A DNA stretch of 64,000 nt from assembly GCF_037892605.1 (NCBI RefSeq), contig NZ_JBBKTU010000001.1, forward strand, positions 2,356,001 through 2,420,000. The letters are read 5' to 3'. Position 1 is the stretch's first letter, and every line of letters starts with the position of its first letter. Shown piece after piece: positions 1 through 8,171 of this stretch. The DNA comes from Lacibacter sp. H407. Lineage in GTDB: Bacteria > Bacteroidota > Bacteroidia > Chitinophagales > Chitinophagaceae. The position numbers and the translations under genes were made by a program. The notes beneath the pieces were generated by a model. It was not told the DNA's origin, searched no databases, and saw only the letters and a list, made by a program, of their open reading frames with translations.

Positions 1-2
1 TT

Positions 3-1010
3 ATTCCACGCAGCAACCGTTCGGTGTTTGTGATCAATGAAATTCCCGATCTGCAGGCACGCATCCAGGTTTCGTTGTTCAACATTTTGGAAGAAGGCGA
101 TGTGCAGATACGTGGTTTTAAATTACGTTTACCACTAGACATTCTGTTTGTGTTTACAGCCAACCCGGAAGATTATACCAACCGTGGATCAATTGTAACG
201 CCGTTGAAAGATCGTATCGAAAGCCAGATCCTCACACACTATCCAAAAACAATTGATGTAGGATTGGCGATCACGGAACAGGAAGCAGCCATTCATCCGG
301 AGCAATCGAAGAAAGTAGAGATCGGCGATTTGATGAAACGCATTATTGAGCAAGTTGCGTTTGAAGCAAGAAACAGTGAGTACGTCGATAAGAAGAGTGG
401 TGTGAGTGCGAGGTTAACGATCTCTGCGTATGAAAATGCAGTGAGTACGGCAGAGCTTCGTGCCATTCAGAATAAAGAAAAACAAACACAAGTGTGGATG
501 AGTGATTTGATCGGTGTAATTCCGTCGATCACCGGAAAAATTGAATTAGTATATGAAGGCGAACAGGAAGGTCCATACCAGGTGGCGTTTCATTTGTTGG
601 ATAAAGCCATCCGTACGCAGTTTCTGCAATACTTTCCCAACCCCGAGCAAATTAAAAAACGCAGAGGCGAAGCGGCAACCGATAATCCTTATAAATCAAT
701 TAGCAATTGGTTCGACAAAGGCAATCAGTTAAGCTTATTGATGAATACAAAAGATGAAGCAAAAATTCAGCAGTTGTACAGTGTTGATGGATTGTATCCG
801 CTTGTGAAAAAATATTTCAAAGGTGCCAATGAAAAACAGTCAGCGCTTTTAATGGAGTTTGTACTGCATGGGTTGGCTGCTTATTCCATCATCAGTAAAA
901 AAGTAGTGGAAGGACGTATTGAATTCAATGATCTGATGGGAAGTATCATTAATCTGAATACAAAGGGCGGCGAAGAAGAGGAAGATTTTGATAGCGACGA
1001 TTTAAATTAA
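3..1010 (+). CDS. ChlI/MoxR-like AAA+ ATPase, 5'-truncated
   Basis: The reading frame is open from base 3, so the gene begins upstream of the window; a GTG at 24 is only an internal codon. The visible part starts inside the AAA+ core. It shows a Walker-B-like stretch (VFVINEIPDL), a sensor-1 segment (TANPEDY) and an arginine-finger region (TPLKDRIESQI), as in magnesium-chelatase subunit I and related ATPases of Bacteroidota. These proteins use ATP to remodel partner proteins. No chelatase partner or cobalamin/chlorophyll gene is nearby, so the substrate is unknown. The C-terminus is very acidic (EEEEDFDSDD). A hairpin terminator follows at once. Confidence 0.8.
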   Translation: MPRSNRSVFVINEIPDLQARIQVSLFNILEEGDVQIRGFKLRLPLDILFVFTANPEDYTNRGSIVTPLKDRIESQILTHYPKTIDVGLAITEQEAAIHPEQSKKVEIGDLMKRIIEQVAFEARNSEYVDKKSGVSARLTISAYENAVSTAELRAIQNKEKQTQVWMSDLIGVIPSITGKIELVYEGEQEGPYQVAFHLLDKAIRTQFLQYFPNPEQIKKRRGEAATDNPYKSISNWFDKGNQLSLLMNTKDEAKIQQLYSVDGLYPLVKKYFKGANEKQSALLMEFVLHGLAAYSIISKKVVEGRIEFNDLMGSIINLNTKGGEEEEDFDSDDLN

Positions 1011-1017
1011 TAGAAAA

Positions 1018-1046
1018 GGGCGATACAATTTTGTGTCGCCTTTTTT
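1018..1046. terminator. Bidirectional terminator between convergent genes
   Basis: A stem of about 10 bp (1019-1028 with 1031-1040, one G-T wobble) is followed by six T on the plus strand. A short A run lies on the other side. It sits in the 38-base gap between the convergent ATPase gene and the MtfA-like gene. Confidence 0.75.
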
Positions 1047-1048
1047 AG

Positions 1049-2077
1049 TTACATAGCTGCAGGATCCTGATTCAACACCACACAAATACTGTTGTACAAG
1101 TGCGGGTATTGCTCCTTTAAAGCAATAGGCTTTTCAAAAAACAATTCAACAGATGTTGCCCAGAATTCATTTTTATTGCTGAGTGCATTTGCATCAAATA
1201 GATTGCTGGTCTTATTTTTTTCAGCGTTCAATACTTCATCATCAACCCGATCGTAGTGCTCAAAATCTTCTTTGAAAGCATTGCTGCGATTGGGTTTGCG
1301 GAACAGGTATTGCACCTGGAGCGCATGTGCCATTTCATGCAAGCCCACATTCTTTCCGTCGGTAGGTTGTTGATAATCTTCCAGAAAATGTTTCCACGAA
1401 AGTGTGATCGATCTTCCCTGCACATTTCCCATCAATACCCGCAGCGGATCGTAAGCAATGTATTCTTCCGGATGAATAATGATGTTTGAAAAATGCGGGA
1501 GTAAATAATCCCGTAACCCAAATGTGATCTGTATAGCAGCAGCCGAAACAAGAATCGGCATTTCCCGATATCCTTTCGGCGAATAAATATAAAAATCTTT
1601 GCTGCGGATAAAGCGCTGCACCCGCTCTGTAAACAACAGTTGATCTTCAATGCCCAGTTTTTGAAAGTAGGGATTGTACTTTTTACAAACACGGTGAATT
1701 TCTTCGGTGCTGAATTTCAATGTGCGGCCGGGATAGGTATGGCAGGTAATACCTCCTTCTAATTCGTTGGTGGAAATAGTTGCTGCAGTTTCCGGCTCTG
1801 CATTGTGTTTCCACATTTGGCGGAAAACAACGATGCCGATAAAAATAAAAAAAAGAATAACAGGCACGGGAATTTCATCATCGGCATAATTATCTTCTAC
1901 ATCAACTGCTCCCGGCGGTTCAACCAACGTAAATGCATTGTAAAACGAATCAACTAAGTATTGTTGCTCCGGACTGCCTTTCAACGAATCGGGCAATGCA
2001 TTGTATTCTTCCAATGAATATACAGTGAAAGTGGAGTCTTTAAAGGTAAGCTTAACAGATACAGAATCTTGCGGCAT
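1049..2077 (-). CDS. MtfA-like zinc-dependent peptidase with membrane anchor
   Basis: 342 aa. One hydrophobic segment lies at about residues 70-88, followed by a domain of the MtfA (DgsA anti-repressor) family of gluzincin-like metallopeptidases. The zinc-binding HEMAH is at 247-251, and a downstream NEFWATSVE segment (about 303-311) supplies the probable third ligand glutamate. E. coli MtfA is cytosolic, about 265 aa, and binds the glucose repressor Mlc; the N-terminal extension with a membrane segment is the Bacteroidota form. The gene lies 2 bases after the DUF2130 gene and is probably co-transcribed. Its substrate is unknown. Confidence 0.8.
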   Translation of the reverse strand: MPQDSVSVKLTFKDSTFTVYSLEEYNALPDSLKGSPEQQYLVDSFYNAFTLVEPPGAVDVEDNYADDEIPVPVILFFIFIGIVVFRQMWKHNAEPETAATISTNELEGGITCHTYPGRTLKFSTEEIHRVCKKYNPYFQKLGIEDQLLFTERVQRFIRSKDFYIYSPKGYREMPILVSAAAIQITFGLRDYLLPHFSNIIIHPEEYIAYDPLRVLMGNVQGRSITLSWKHFLEDYQQPTDGKNVGLHEMAHALQVQYLFRKPNRSNAFKEDFEHYDRVDDEVLNAEKNKTSNLFDANALSNKNEFWATSVELFFEKPIALKEQYPHLYNSICVVLNQDPAAM

Positions 2078-2079
2078 GC

Positions 2080-3279
2080 TTATTCTTCAGTTAACTGATC
2101 GTTGTCTTCGTCTTCCAGCAAATTAATATTTACATCCGTGCCGGCAATACCTTCAACCGAACCACGGATATGTGCTGCATTGAGCAATACTTTTTCTAAT
2201 TGCTTTTCCCGTTGCTTCCATAATTTTTCCATCGCATCACGTTCTTTCTGAATAGACATTTTCATACTCATAAAACCTTCACGTATGGCTTTCCATTGCT
2301 CTGCAAATTCGTTACCGGTTAAGTAGTCGTAGAGCATGTGCATTTTTTCACCTTTGTTTTCCTGACCGGTGGTAGCTTGTGCAATGCGTACAATTCCATC
2401 CCGCAACACGTAGGTGAGCGCTTTTACTTCAGCAAAGCTGCAAACCCATACACCATCTTTTTCACCAAACCGATCCATTCCTTTCGGCATTGCCTGTGTT
2501 ACAATTACAGCAACAACAGCAGCCTGGCTGCGCATATCAGCTTTTAACTTTTCGATCCATTGATCTGAAAAATCTTTGGTGCGTTTACTCTCAAAAATGA
2601 TTTTGCCACATTCCTGTCCGAATTTATTCCGGACAACCAAGATACAATCAGCGCCTTTCACTCCTTTACCTACTTCTTCAATACTATCGTACGGAAACGA
2701 CTGGCGCAACAGATCTTCCAGTATCAACTCCTGCGCTTCACCCTGCAATTGCATAGAGCCCTGCTCCGATTTGCGTTTCATTTCATCCACCAGCTTCTTC
2801 TGTGCTTCCAGTTTTTCTTCCAGCTCTCTGTTCTTGAGTTGATATTCTGTTTCACGCAACGAAATTTTTTCTGCTTCTTCTTTGCGAATTACTTCGGCTA
2901 ACTTATTCCGTTCTTCCAATAACATTTTCTGTAATTGCAAGTCAAGTTCCTGTTCTTTGGAAAGCAGTGCCTGCTCTTTTTTCAGAAATTCAATTTCTTT
3001 TTCACGTGCCAGCTTTAATTTTTCCTGCGTGTCTTTATTATTTTCTTCCAGCATCCGGAGTTTATTTTCAAAATCAGATGCAATGGATTTGCGTATGGTT
3101 TCTTCGGTTTGTTGTTGTGTTTTCTTTTTTTCTTCCATCAACTGCATATCAAATTTCTGCTGCTGTTGTTTTTGCCACTCTGCCATTTTACTACGCAGCT
3201 CTTTCTGCACTTCCTCACGGATGCTGTCGGTAGGCTCAAATTCGTGTCCACAGTTCGGGCATTTTATTTCGGTTGACAT
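2080..3279 (-). CDS. DUF2130 protein: zinc ribbon, coiled coil, nuclease-like domain
   Basis: 399 aa. The N-terminus carries a half zinc-ribbon motif (CPNCGHEF). A long Glu/Lys/Gln-rich coiled coil fills about residues 15-175. The C-terminal DUF2130 domain contains GADCILVVRN followed by IIFESKRTK. This D-x(n)-E-S-K spacing resembles the catalytic core of PD-(D/E)XK nucleases, and members of the family are suspected nucleases; no activity is established. The gene overlaps nothing and directly precedes the MtfA-like gene on the same strand. There is no restriction-methylation gene beside it, so a defence role is not supported here. Confidence 0.75.
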   Translation of the reverse strand: MSTEIKCPNCGHEFEPTDSIREEVQKELRSKMAEWQKQQQQKFDMQLMEEKKKTQQQTEETIRKSIASDFENKLRMLEENNKDTQEKLKLAREKEIEFLKKEQALLSKEQELDLQLQKMLLEERNKLAEVIRKEEAEKISLRETEYQLKNRELEEKLEAQKKLVDEMKRKSEQGSMQLQGEAQELILEDLLRQSFPYDSIEEVGKGVKGADCILVVRNKFGQECGKIIFESKRTKDFSDQWIEKLKADMRSQAAVVAVIVTQAMPKGMDRFGEKDGVWVCSFAEVKALTYVLRDGIVRIAQATTGQENKGEKMHMLYDYLTGNEFAEQWKAIREGFMSMKMSIQKERDAMEKLWKQREKQLEKVLLNAAHIRGSVEGIAGTDVNINLLEDEDNDQLTEE

Positions 3280-3300
3280 GTGTTGTTTCTTTTTGCAAGT

Positions 3301-3912
3301 TTACGTTAATCGCTTTAAGGTTTGCGTCAATGAAAAATCTTTTTGTGTAGTGAGCAGATACATCCCAACATCGGCGATCATTTTCAGTACAAGAAAAATA
3401 AGACTGCCGGCAATTCCCAGAAAAGAAGGCAGGAGTATTACCAGATGCATCGGTACAATCCGGAGATAGGGAGTCATAAACATCTTTCCTACGTTTACTT
3501 TTTCAGTTTCGGGTTTTCTTTTTTTACGGATCAGCTGAATGGTACTTTCTGCCAAAAAAATACCTGCACTAATGAGTATGATTTTTCCGTTCGCTCCCTT
3601 GAGGTTACTGGTTAAAAGAAAAATGGCATATACAAAATGAAAGAACCCGAAGTGAAACAGAAAGAACCAGGCAGCACATCCCATATTACTTTTTGTAACC
3701 GGCTGGTTGTTCATTTTCATACTGCTTTCATCGGGATTTTTTACGGTCATCAGATCAATGAAATTAAAAAAACCGATGAGGATGCTTTGCAGCCAGTAGA
3801 TCCAGATAATAGTATTGAATTCGTCGGGCTGTTGCAGGTAATAGTAAATCAGATAACTATTCATCAGCACTAAAAACCAGAGGCCGGGGTCTTTGGAGAT
3901 ACGTTGCAGCAA
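3301..3912 (-). CDS. DUF6498-type integral membrane protein
   Basis: 203 aa. About five hydrophobic segments are visible, including WFLVLMNSYLIYYYL, IYWLQSILIGFF, CAAWFFLFHFGFFHFVY and a C-terminal pair. The overall pattern matches DUF6498 membrane proteins, which have no known function. It is the first gene of a minus-strand run with DUF2130 (21-base gap) and MtfA-like. It is divergent from the PAS kinase. Confidence 0.6.
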   Translation of the reverse strand: MLQRISKDPGLWFLVLMNSYLIYYYLQQPDEFNTIIWIYWLQSILIGFFNFIDLMTVKNPDESSMKMNNQPVTKSNMGCAAWFFLFHFGFFHFVYAIFLLTSNLKGANGKIILISAGIFLAESTIQLIRKKRKPETEKVNVGKMFMTPYLRIVPMHLVILLPSFLGIAGSLIFLVLKMIADVGMYLLTTQKDFSLTQTLKRLT

Positions 3913-3944
3913 GTTTGGTAATTTTCACTCAAATTAATGAACTC

Positions 3945-4001
3945 CTGTTAGAAAGAAAGCATGATTTCACTCTATTTACTAACAGTTAAATCGTACCTTT
4001 A
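3945..4001 (+). promoter_or_regulatory. Candidate promoter of the PAS kinase
   Basis: TACCTTTA at 3994-4001 fits the Bacteroidota -7 element TAnnTTTG at 5 of 6 bases and lies 73 bases before the kinase start. A 7-bp inverted repeat (CTGTTAG 3945-3951, CTAACAG 3979-3985) lies just upstream. No TGA-N6-TCA box is present, so the kinase gene does not look autoregulated in the way described for the regulon. Weak evidence. Confidence 0.25.
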
Positions 4002-4074
4002 AGCCGTTAAAAAATTTCAACCACAACCTACTCATTTACGGGAGACGCCACCTGTTTTTGAATATCTTATTTAC

Positions 4075-5289
4075 ATGCAATCCATAGCAGATTCACAGCT
4101 TTTCCAAACCATCTTTGATCATGCCAGCATCGGAATTATTGTAGTGGATGAAAAAGCTGAAATTATTTCTATCAATCGGTTTGCTTTACATCAGTTTGGT
4201 TATGCGGAACGGGAAGAAGTTTTTGGCAAGAAAATCGAAATGTTGATTCCCGCCCGTTTTCATCACCGGCATGAAAAACACAGAGATGGTTATTTGCACG
4301 ATCCGAAGAACCGGCCAATGGGTATTGGTTTGGATCTGTTTGCAGTTAAAAAAGACGGCAGTGAATTTCCGGTGGAGATCAGCCTTGGAAATTACTTTAT
4401 TGAAGGAAATAAATTTGTAGTGGCATTTGTGAATGATATTACGTTACGCAAAGAAGCCGAAAATGTGATCATTCGTTTAAATGAAGAGCTGGAGCAGAAA
4501 GTAGAAGACCGAACCATCTCTTTGCAGGAAACAGTTGGTAAATTGAATGAGCAGATCAGGGAAACAGAAGAAAAGGATAAAGAGCTTCGGGCAGCCCTGG
4601 ACAAAGAAAAAGAACTGGGTGAATTGAAGTCGAGATTTGTTTCCGTTGCATCGCATGAGTTTCGTACTCCGCTCAGTACAGTTCTATCAAGTGTGTACCT
4701 GCTGCAGAAATATACCAATACAGAGGATCAACCCAAGCGGGAAAAGCATATTCAACGCATCATTTCATCGGTTAATCTGCTTACAGATATACTCAACGAC
4801 TTTTTGAGTGTAGGAAAAATTGAAGAAGGAAAAATACAGGCACGGTACAGCCGCTTTGATCTCAAGAAAAATATGACCGACACCATTGCTGAAATGCAGA
4901 GTGTAAGTAAGGCCGGTCAGCAGATCAAATATGAACACAGTGGCGAAACGGAAGTGGAGCTTGATCCCGGCATGTTCAAACATATCAGTTTAAATTTGCT
5001 ATCGAATGCTATTAAATTTTCACCGGAGAATGCAGTAATTGAAATTCACTCGGCTGTAGCGCCAACGAAAATTGAACTGCGGGTGAAAGACAGCGGTATT
5101 GGAATTTCAAAAGAGGATCAGGCACATTTGTTTGAACGTTTTTTCAGGGCCACCAACGCCATCAATATACAGGGTACGGGTTTGGGCCTGCATATTGTGT
5201 CGAAATATGCAGAATTGATGAACGGACGTATTTTCTGTAAGAGCGAAATGGAGAAAGGAACAGAATTTACCATAACTTTTCAGAAGTAA
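4075..5289 (+). CDS. PAS-domain sensor histidine kinase
   Basis: 404 aa, no membrane segment, hence cytosolic. Order: PAS domain (about 8-125), coiled coil (126-185), HisKA with the H-box VASHEFRTPL (phospho-acceptor His194), and HATPase with N-box NLLSNAIKFS (307-316), G1 DSGIGI (339) and G2 GTGLGL (367). The PAS segment resembles the S-box family to which FixL belongs, but the residue directly before the DGYL motif is Arg where FixL has its haem-binding His. The signal is therefore unknown. The next gene, 80 bases on, is a REC-cNMP-HTH regulator and the likely phosphorylation partner. A redox or energy signal would suit the neighbouring oxidase and stress genes. Confidence 0.9.
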   Translation: MQSIADSQLFQTIFDHASIGIIVVDEKAEIISINRFALHQFGYAEREEVFGKKIEMLIPARFHHRHEKHRDGYLHDPKNRPMGIGLDLFAVKKDGSEFPVEISLGNYFIEGNKFVVAFVNDITLRKEAENVIIRLNEELEQKVEDRTISLQETVGKLNEQIRETEEKDKELRAALDKEKELGELKSRFVSVASHEFRTPLSTVLSSVYLLQKYTNTEDQPKREKHIQRIISSVNLLTDILNDFLSVGKIEEGKIQARYSRFDLKKNMTDTIAEMQSVSKAGQQIKYEHSGETEVELDPGMFKHISLNLLSNAIKFSPENAVIEIHSAVAPTKIELRVKDSGIGISKEDQAHLFERFFRATNAINIQGTGLGLHIVSKYAELMNGRIFCKSEMEKGTEFTITFQK

Positions 5290-5369
5290 CAGCACCTCAT
5301 AAACAACCAAGACGCAGCACATGGACTTTTTTCAGAGACGAACCATGTGGTTTTAAACGAAATGAACAC

Positions 5370-6425
5370 ATGAAAAAAATTCTTTTAATCGAAGACAACG
5401 ACGACATCAGGGAAAATACCGCTGAGATATTGGAACTGGCAAATTACAAAGTAGTAACAGCGCCCAATGGCAAGCTGGGAATTGAAACAGCTCTTGCTGA
5501 ACAACCCGATCTGATCGTATGCGATATCATGATGCCGGTATTGGATGGATACGGCGTGTTGCATACACTGCACAAAAACGAATCGGTAAAAAATATTCCC
5601 TTTATTTTTCTAACGGCGAAGACTGAACGAAGTGATCTGCGACGTGGAATGGAATTAGGTGCCGACGATTATATTACCAAACCTTTCAGCGGAACAGAAT
5701 TACTGAATGCCATTGAAGGACGGTTGAAAAAAGCGGATCTGCTGAAAGAAGAATATACATCGGGTTTGGATGGGATGAGTAAACTGTTGGCGGCAAGCGG
5801 ATCGAAAGATGCGTTGGAATCGTTAACAACCGACCGTGACATCAATAAATACAAAAAGAAGCAAACAGTTTATAACGAAGGCAACCGTGCCGCCCGTTTG
5901 TTTTATGTGGTGAAGGGAAAAGTAAAAACATTTAAAACCAACGATGATGGTAAAGAACTTGTTGTTGGTTTGTATAACGAAGGAGATTTTTTAGGATATG
6001 TAGCGTTGCTCGAAGGCGGCTCGTACAAAGAAACCGCTGAAGCAATGGAAGACAGTGAGCTGGCCATTATTCCCAAGGCTGATTTTGATGAACTGATGCA
6101 CAGCAACAGTCAGGTGTCGCAAAAATTTATTCAACTGCTGGCAAGGAATGTGGCGGAGAAAGAAGATCATCTGTTAGGGCTTGCTTACAATTCATTGCGT
6201 AAAAAAGTAGCGGATGCGTTGATCAGTCTGCAGAAAAAATACCAAACGGGCGAAGGTCATTTCTCCATTAACATCAGTCGTGAAAACCTGGCGAGTATAG
6301 CCGGTACAGCTACTGAATCACTTATTCGAACATTGGGCGATTTCCGTTCCGAAAAATTAATTGATATTAAAGACGGACATATTGTGATTCTTAATGAGAA
6401 GAAGCTGGAGAATTTACTGAACTAA
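5370..6425 (+). CDS. Hybrid response regulator: REC, cNMP-binding domain, Crp-type HTH
   Basis: 351 aa. Residues 1-120 form a receiver domain with acidic pocket EDND, phospho-acceptor Asp52, Thr82 and Lys104. Residues about 150-255 form a cyclic-nucleotide-binding-type beta barrel. Residues about 270-350 form a Crp/Fnr winged helix; its recognition helix (about 313-325) keeps Glu316 and Arg320, four residues apart as in CRP (Glu181/Arg185) and FNR (Glu209/Arg213), which read the TGA/TCA half-sites. There is no FNR-type cysteine cluster (the only Cys is Cys51). It is paired with the upstream PAS kinase. I infer it as the activator of the TGA-N6-TCA promoters found from 6.9 to 32.7 kb. The true effector may be phosphate, a nucleotide, or both. 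Confidence 0.9.
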   Translation: MKKILLIEDNDDIRENTAEILELANYKVVTAPNGKLGIETALAEQPDLIVCDIMMPVLDGYGVLHTLHKNESVKNIPFIFLTAKTERSDLRRGMELGADDYITKPFSGTELLNAIEGRLKKADLLKEEYTSGLDGMSKLLAASGSKDALESLTTDRDINKYKKKQTVYNEGNRAARLFYVVKGKVKTFKTNDDGKELVVGLYNEGDFLGYVALLEGGSYKETAEAMEDSELAIIPKADFDELMHSNSQVSQKFIQLLARNVAEKEDHLLGLAYNSLRKKVADALISLQKKYQTGEGHFSINISRENLASIAGTATESLIRTLGDFRSEKLIDIKDGHIVILNEKKLENLLN

Positions 6426-6440
6426 AGAATACTAAAATAA

Positions 6441-6483
6441 AGAACGGCATCTTTTACACAATTGTGTGGAAGATGCCGTTTTC
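6441..6483. terminator. Terminator hairpin after the response regulator
   Basis: An 11-bp perfect stem (6443-6453 with 6470-6480) has an inner CACAATTGTG palindrome and a T run on the plus strand. It separates the regulator gene from the convergent gene ending at 6499 and probably works in both directions. Confidence 0.8.
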
Positions 6484-6498
6484 GTTCCGGTTGTTTTT

Positions 6499-6894
6499 TT
6501 ATAAACTTTCTGCCAAATAAAAATTAAAATCGGATTTCAGTTTGCTGAATTGACGTTCTACAATTTCCATATCCTTCTGCATCTTTTTTAATTTCTTCTG
6601 CAGATCTTTCAACATAGTTCCATCCTCGCCACTTTCTTTTGTTAATAAATGATCCAGTTCCTGAATATCCTGACGCAGCATATTCACCGTGTCATCTTCA
6701 GCAACAAATTTGTTCTGAAAATATTCAGCACGTTCCAGGAATTGCTCATCCGTATCGTGTTGCAGTACCTGCGACAGGCGATTCTTTAAATGATTGTTCT
6801 CCTGCTGAATAAAATGCAGGTAACGTTTCCACGTATCTGTTTCGTGACGATACTGTAAATATTTTTTATTGTGCGCCATAACGATTGTGATCAT
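6499..6894 (-). CDS. Small coiled-coil protein of unknown function
   Basis: 131 aa, or 126 aa if translation starts at the second ATG (6879, MAHNKKYLQY). The sequence is charged and almost entirely helical, with heptad-like Leu/Gln/Lys patterns (QDIQELDHLL, LQKKLKKMQKDM); no membrane segment and no known domain is recognisable. It is a single-gene unit closed by the hairpin at 6441-6483. Its promoter region carries a TGA-N6-TCA palindrome and a perfect TAnnTTTG element, so by association it belongs with the oxidase and stress genes. Confidence 0.65.
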   Translation of the reverse strand: MITIVMAHNKKYLQYRHETDTWKRYLHFIQQENNHLKNRLSQVLQHDTDEQFLERAEYFQNKFVAEDDTVNMLRQDIQELDHLLTKESGEDGTMLKDLQKKLKKMQKDMEIVERQFSKLKSDFNFYLAESL

Positions 6895-6931
6895 TGTATT
6901 TCAGTGTGAACAAATGAGTCTCACTAAGAAG

Positions 6932-6996
6932 CAAAACTATATTTTGCAAGAGCCGTTGTAAAGAACTGCCATCAATTTCACGGCTGATACCTGTCA
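6932..6996 (-). promoter_or_regulatory. Crp-type operator and promoter of the coiled-coil gene
   Basis: Palindrome TGATACCTGTCA at 6985-6996. TAGTTTTG (perfect TAnnTTTG) at 6932-6939 on the minus strand occupies bases 52-59 from the palindrome centre, which is the class I register. The predicted leader before the ATG at 6894 is about 32 bases. Confidence 0.65.
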
Positions 6997-7011
6997 TATA
7001 CATGATTTTGG

Positions 7012-7719
7012 TCAGTGACATGTTACAGGTGTTGCGCCCGGGCCTGCCATAACCGGGCTGATGAAAGGAATACCAAGGTTCATACCACGCAGGATCAGCA
7101 GCACAGCCATAGCGGTCATCAGATAAGGAACAGCCTTCCGGATGGTCGATCGTACAGAGAACGAAAGACGATGCCCAACAATGGTTAACAACATCATCAT
7201 TGGAAAAGTACCGGTTCCAAAAGCCGTCATGAACAATACGCTGTTTTGTACTTCATGAAAATTTAAGGAAGCGGCCAGTGCTACATACACCATTCCGCAG
7301 GGTAACAATCCATTGATCATTCCAAATAAAAAGAAGACTTCTTTCTTGTCGGTTTGCAGTAAACGGATCATCAGTTGTTGAATGGTTGAATGCAGTTTGG
7401 TGATCCATGTTGGTTGCCATGTTTTACGCAACACATAATAGTGAACAATGAATGCAAGGATCACTGCGCCGGTGATGATGGACAACCATTGTTGCAAACC
7501 GGCAATGTAAAGGCCACGACCTGCAAGCCCAAACGCAACACCAAACAATGCATAGGTAACAATGCGTCCCGCATTATACATCAATGCAGCAAAGCGTTGT
7601 TGCCAAACAGGTAAGTGCTGTACGGGCAATGCAAGAGCAAGTGGTCCACACATGCCAATGCAATGCAGGCTGCTGAATGCACCTAGTACTAAACCTCCTG
7701 TAATTGCTTCTGTTATCAT
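7012..7719 (-). CDS. TauE/SafE-like membrane protein of the cbb3 cluster
   Basis: 235 aa with about six membrane segments. The N-terminus has the CIGMCGP motif in the first helix (LGAFSSLHCIGMCGPLAL), typical of the 'urease accessory/SafE' branch encoded at the end of cbb3 oxidase operons. These proteins are thought to help copper delivery or oxidase maturation. The conserved Cys pair and a Met-rich helix (MTAFGTGTFPMMMLL) fit metal handling. The start ATG overlaps the ccoH stop by 4 bases, which indicates translational coupling. The C-terminal tail ends in TCH. Confidence 0.8.
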   Translation of the reverse strand: MITEAITGGLVLGAFSSLHCIGMCGPLALALPVQHLPVWQQRFAALMYNAGRIVTYALFGVAFGLAGRGLYIAGLQQWLSIITGAVILAFIVHYYVLRKTWQPTWITKLHSTIQQLMIRLLQTDKKEVFFLFGMINGLLPCGMVYVALAASLNFHEVQNSVLFMTAFGTGTFPMMMLLTIVGHRLSFSVRSTIRKAVPYLMTAMAVLLILRGMNLGIPFISPVMAGPGATPVTCH

Positions 7720-8159
7720 TTGATCGTGATGCGTTGTTCGGTATAATAAGTTTGATCATTTGCTTTCCACCTGATCTTCGCCAGGTATCCGGCTGCTGCA
7801 ATTGTTTTGGTAGAGATGAATTGTTTTCCTTCTTCATTCACTGTTAAAACAAGTTTGCGGTCATTCTTATCTTCTGAAGGACAGTAAAGCCAGATAGTAC
7901 CGGTTACTGTTTGCTGTTTCATTTCTTCCGGTAATTGAATGATGAGTTGATCGTTTACCTGTTGAATGGATACTGCAGTGCTGAGTTGATTTGCCTTATT
8001 GGTGCCATCAATCACTTCCTGGTAAGCCAATTCATCTTTGTAATATTCTTTGGTTACTAATTGAAAATCGGTATTCACTGCTTTGTATACCATCACAAAA
8101 ATGAACACTACAAAAGCAGAAAATGCGAGTGTTAGTTTATGTCCCCAGTTAAATGTCAT
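7716..8159 (-). CDS. ccoH: FixH/CcoH family cbb3 oxidase assembly protein
   Basis: 147 aa. One N-terminal membrane segment (about 8-26) is followed by a periplasmic beta-rich domain. The NTDFQLVTKEYYKDELAYQ stretch is diagnostic of FixH. FixH/CcoH stabilises cbb3 oxidase and assists copper insertion together with CcoI. It lies between ccoG (12-base gap) and the TauE/SafE-like gene (4-base overlap), as usual in Bacteroidota. Confidence 0.88.
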   Translation of the reverse strand: MTFNWGHKLTLAFSAFVVFIFVMVYKAVNTDFQLVTKEYYKDELAYQEVIDGTNKANQLSTAVSIQQVNDQLIIQLPEEMKQQTVTGTIWLYCPSEDKNDRKLVLTVNEEGKQFISTKTIAAAGYLAKIRWKANDQTYYTEQRITIK

Positions 8160-8171
8160 ATCAATTCGTTT

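Noticed and set aside
2882-3469. 195-aa open frame on the plus strand
   Set aside because: It is antisense to the well supported DUF2130 gene; Ser/Cys-rich composition is the usual shadow of a Lys/Glu-rich coiled coil.
4075-4470. FixL-like haem PAS domain
   Set aside because: The residue before DGYL is Arg instead of the haem-binding His of FixL, and the His lies one position earlier; the arginines of the FixL oxygen switch cannot be aligned with confidence.
5370-6425. FNR-type oxygen sensor with iron-sulfur cluster
   Set aside because: The protein has no N-terminal cysteine set, only Cys51 in the receiver domain.
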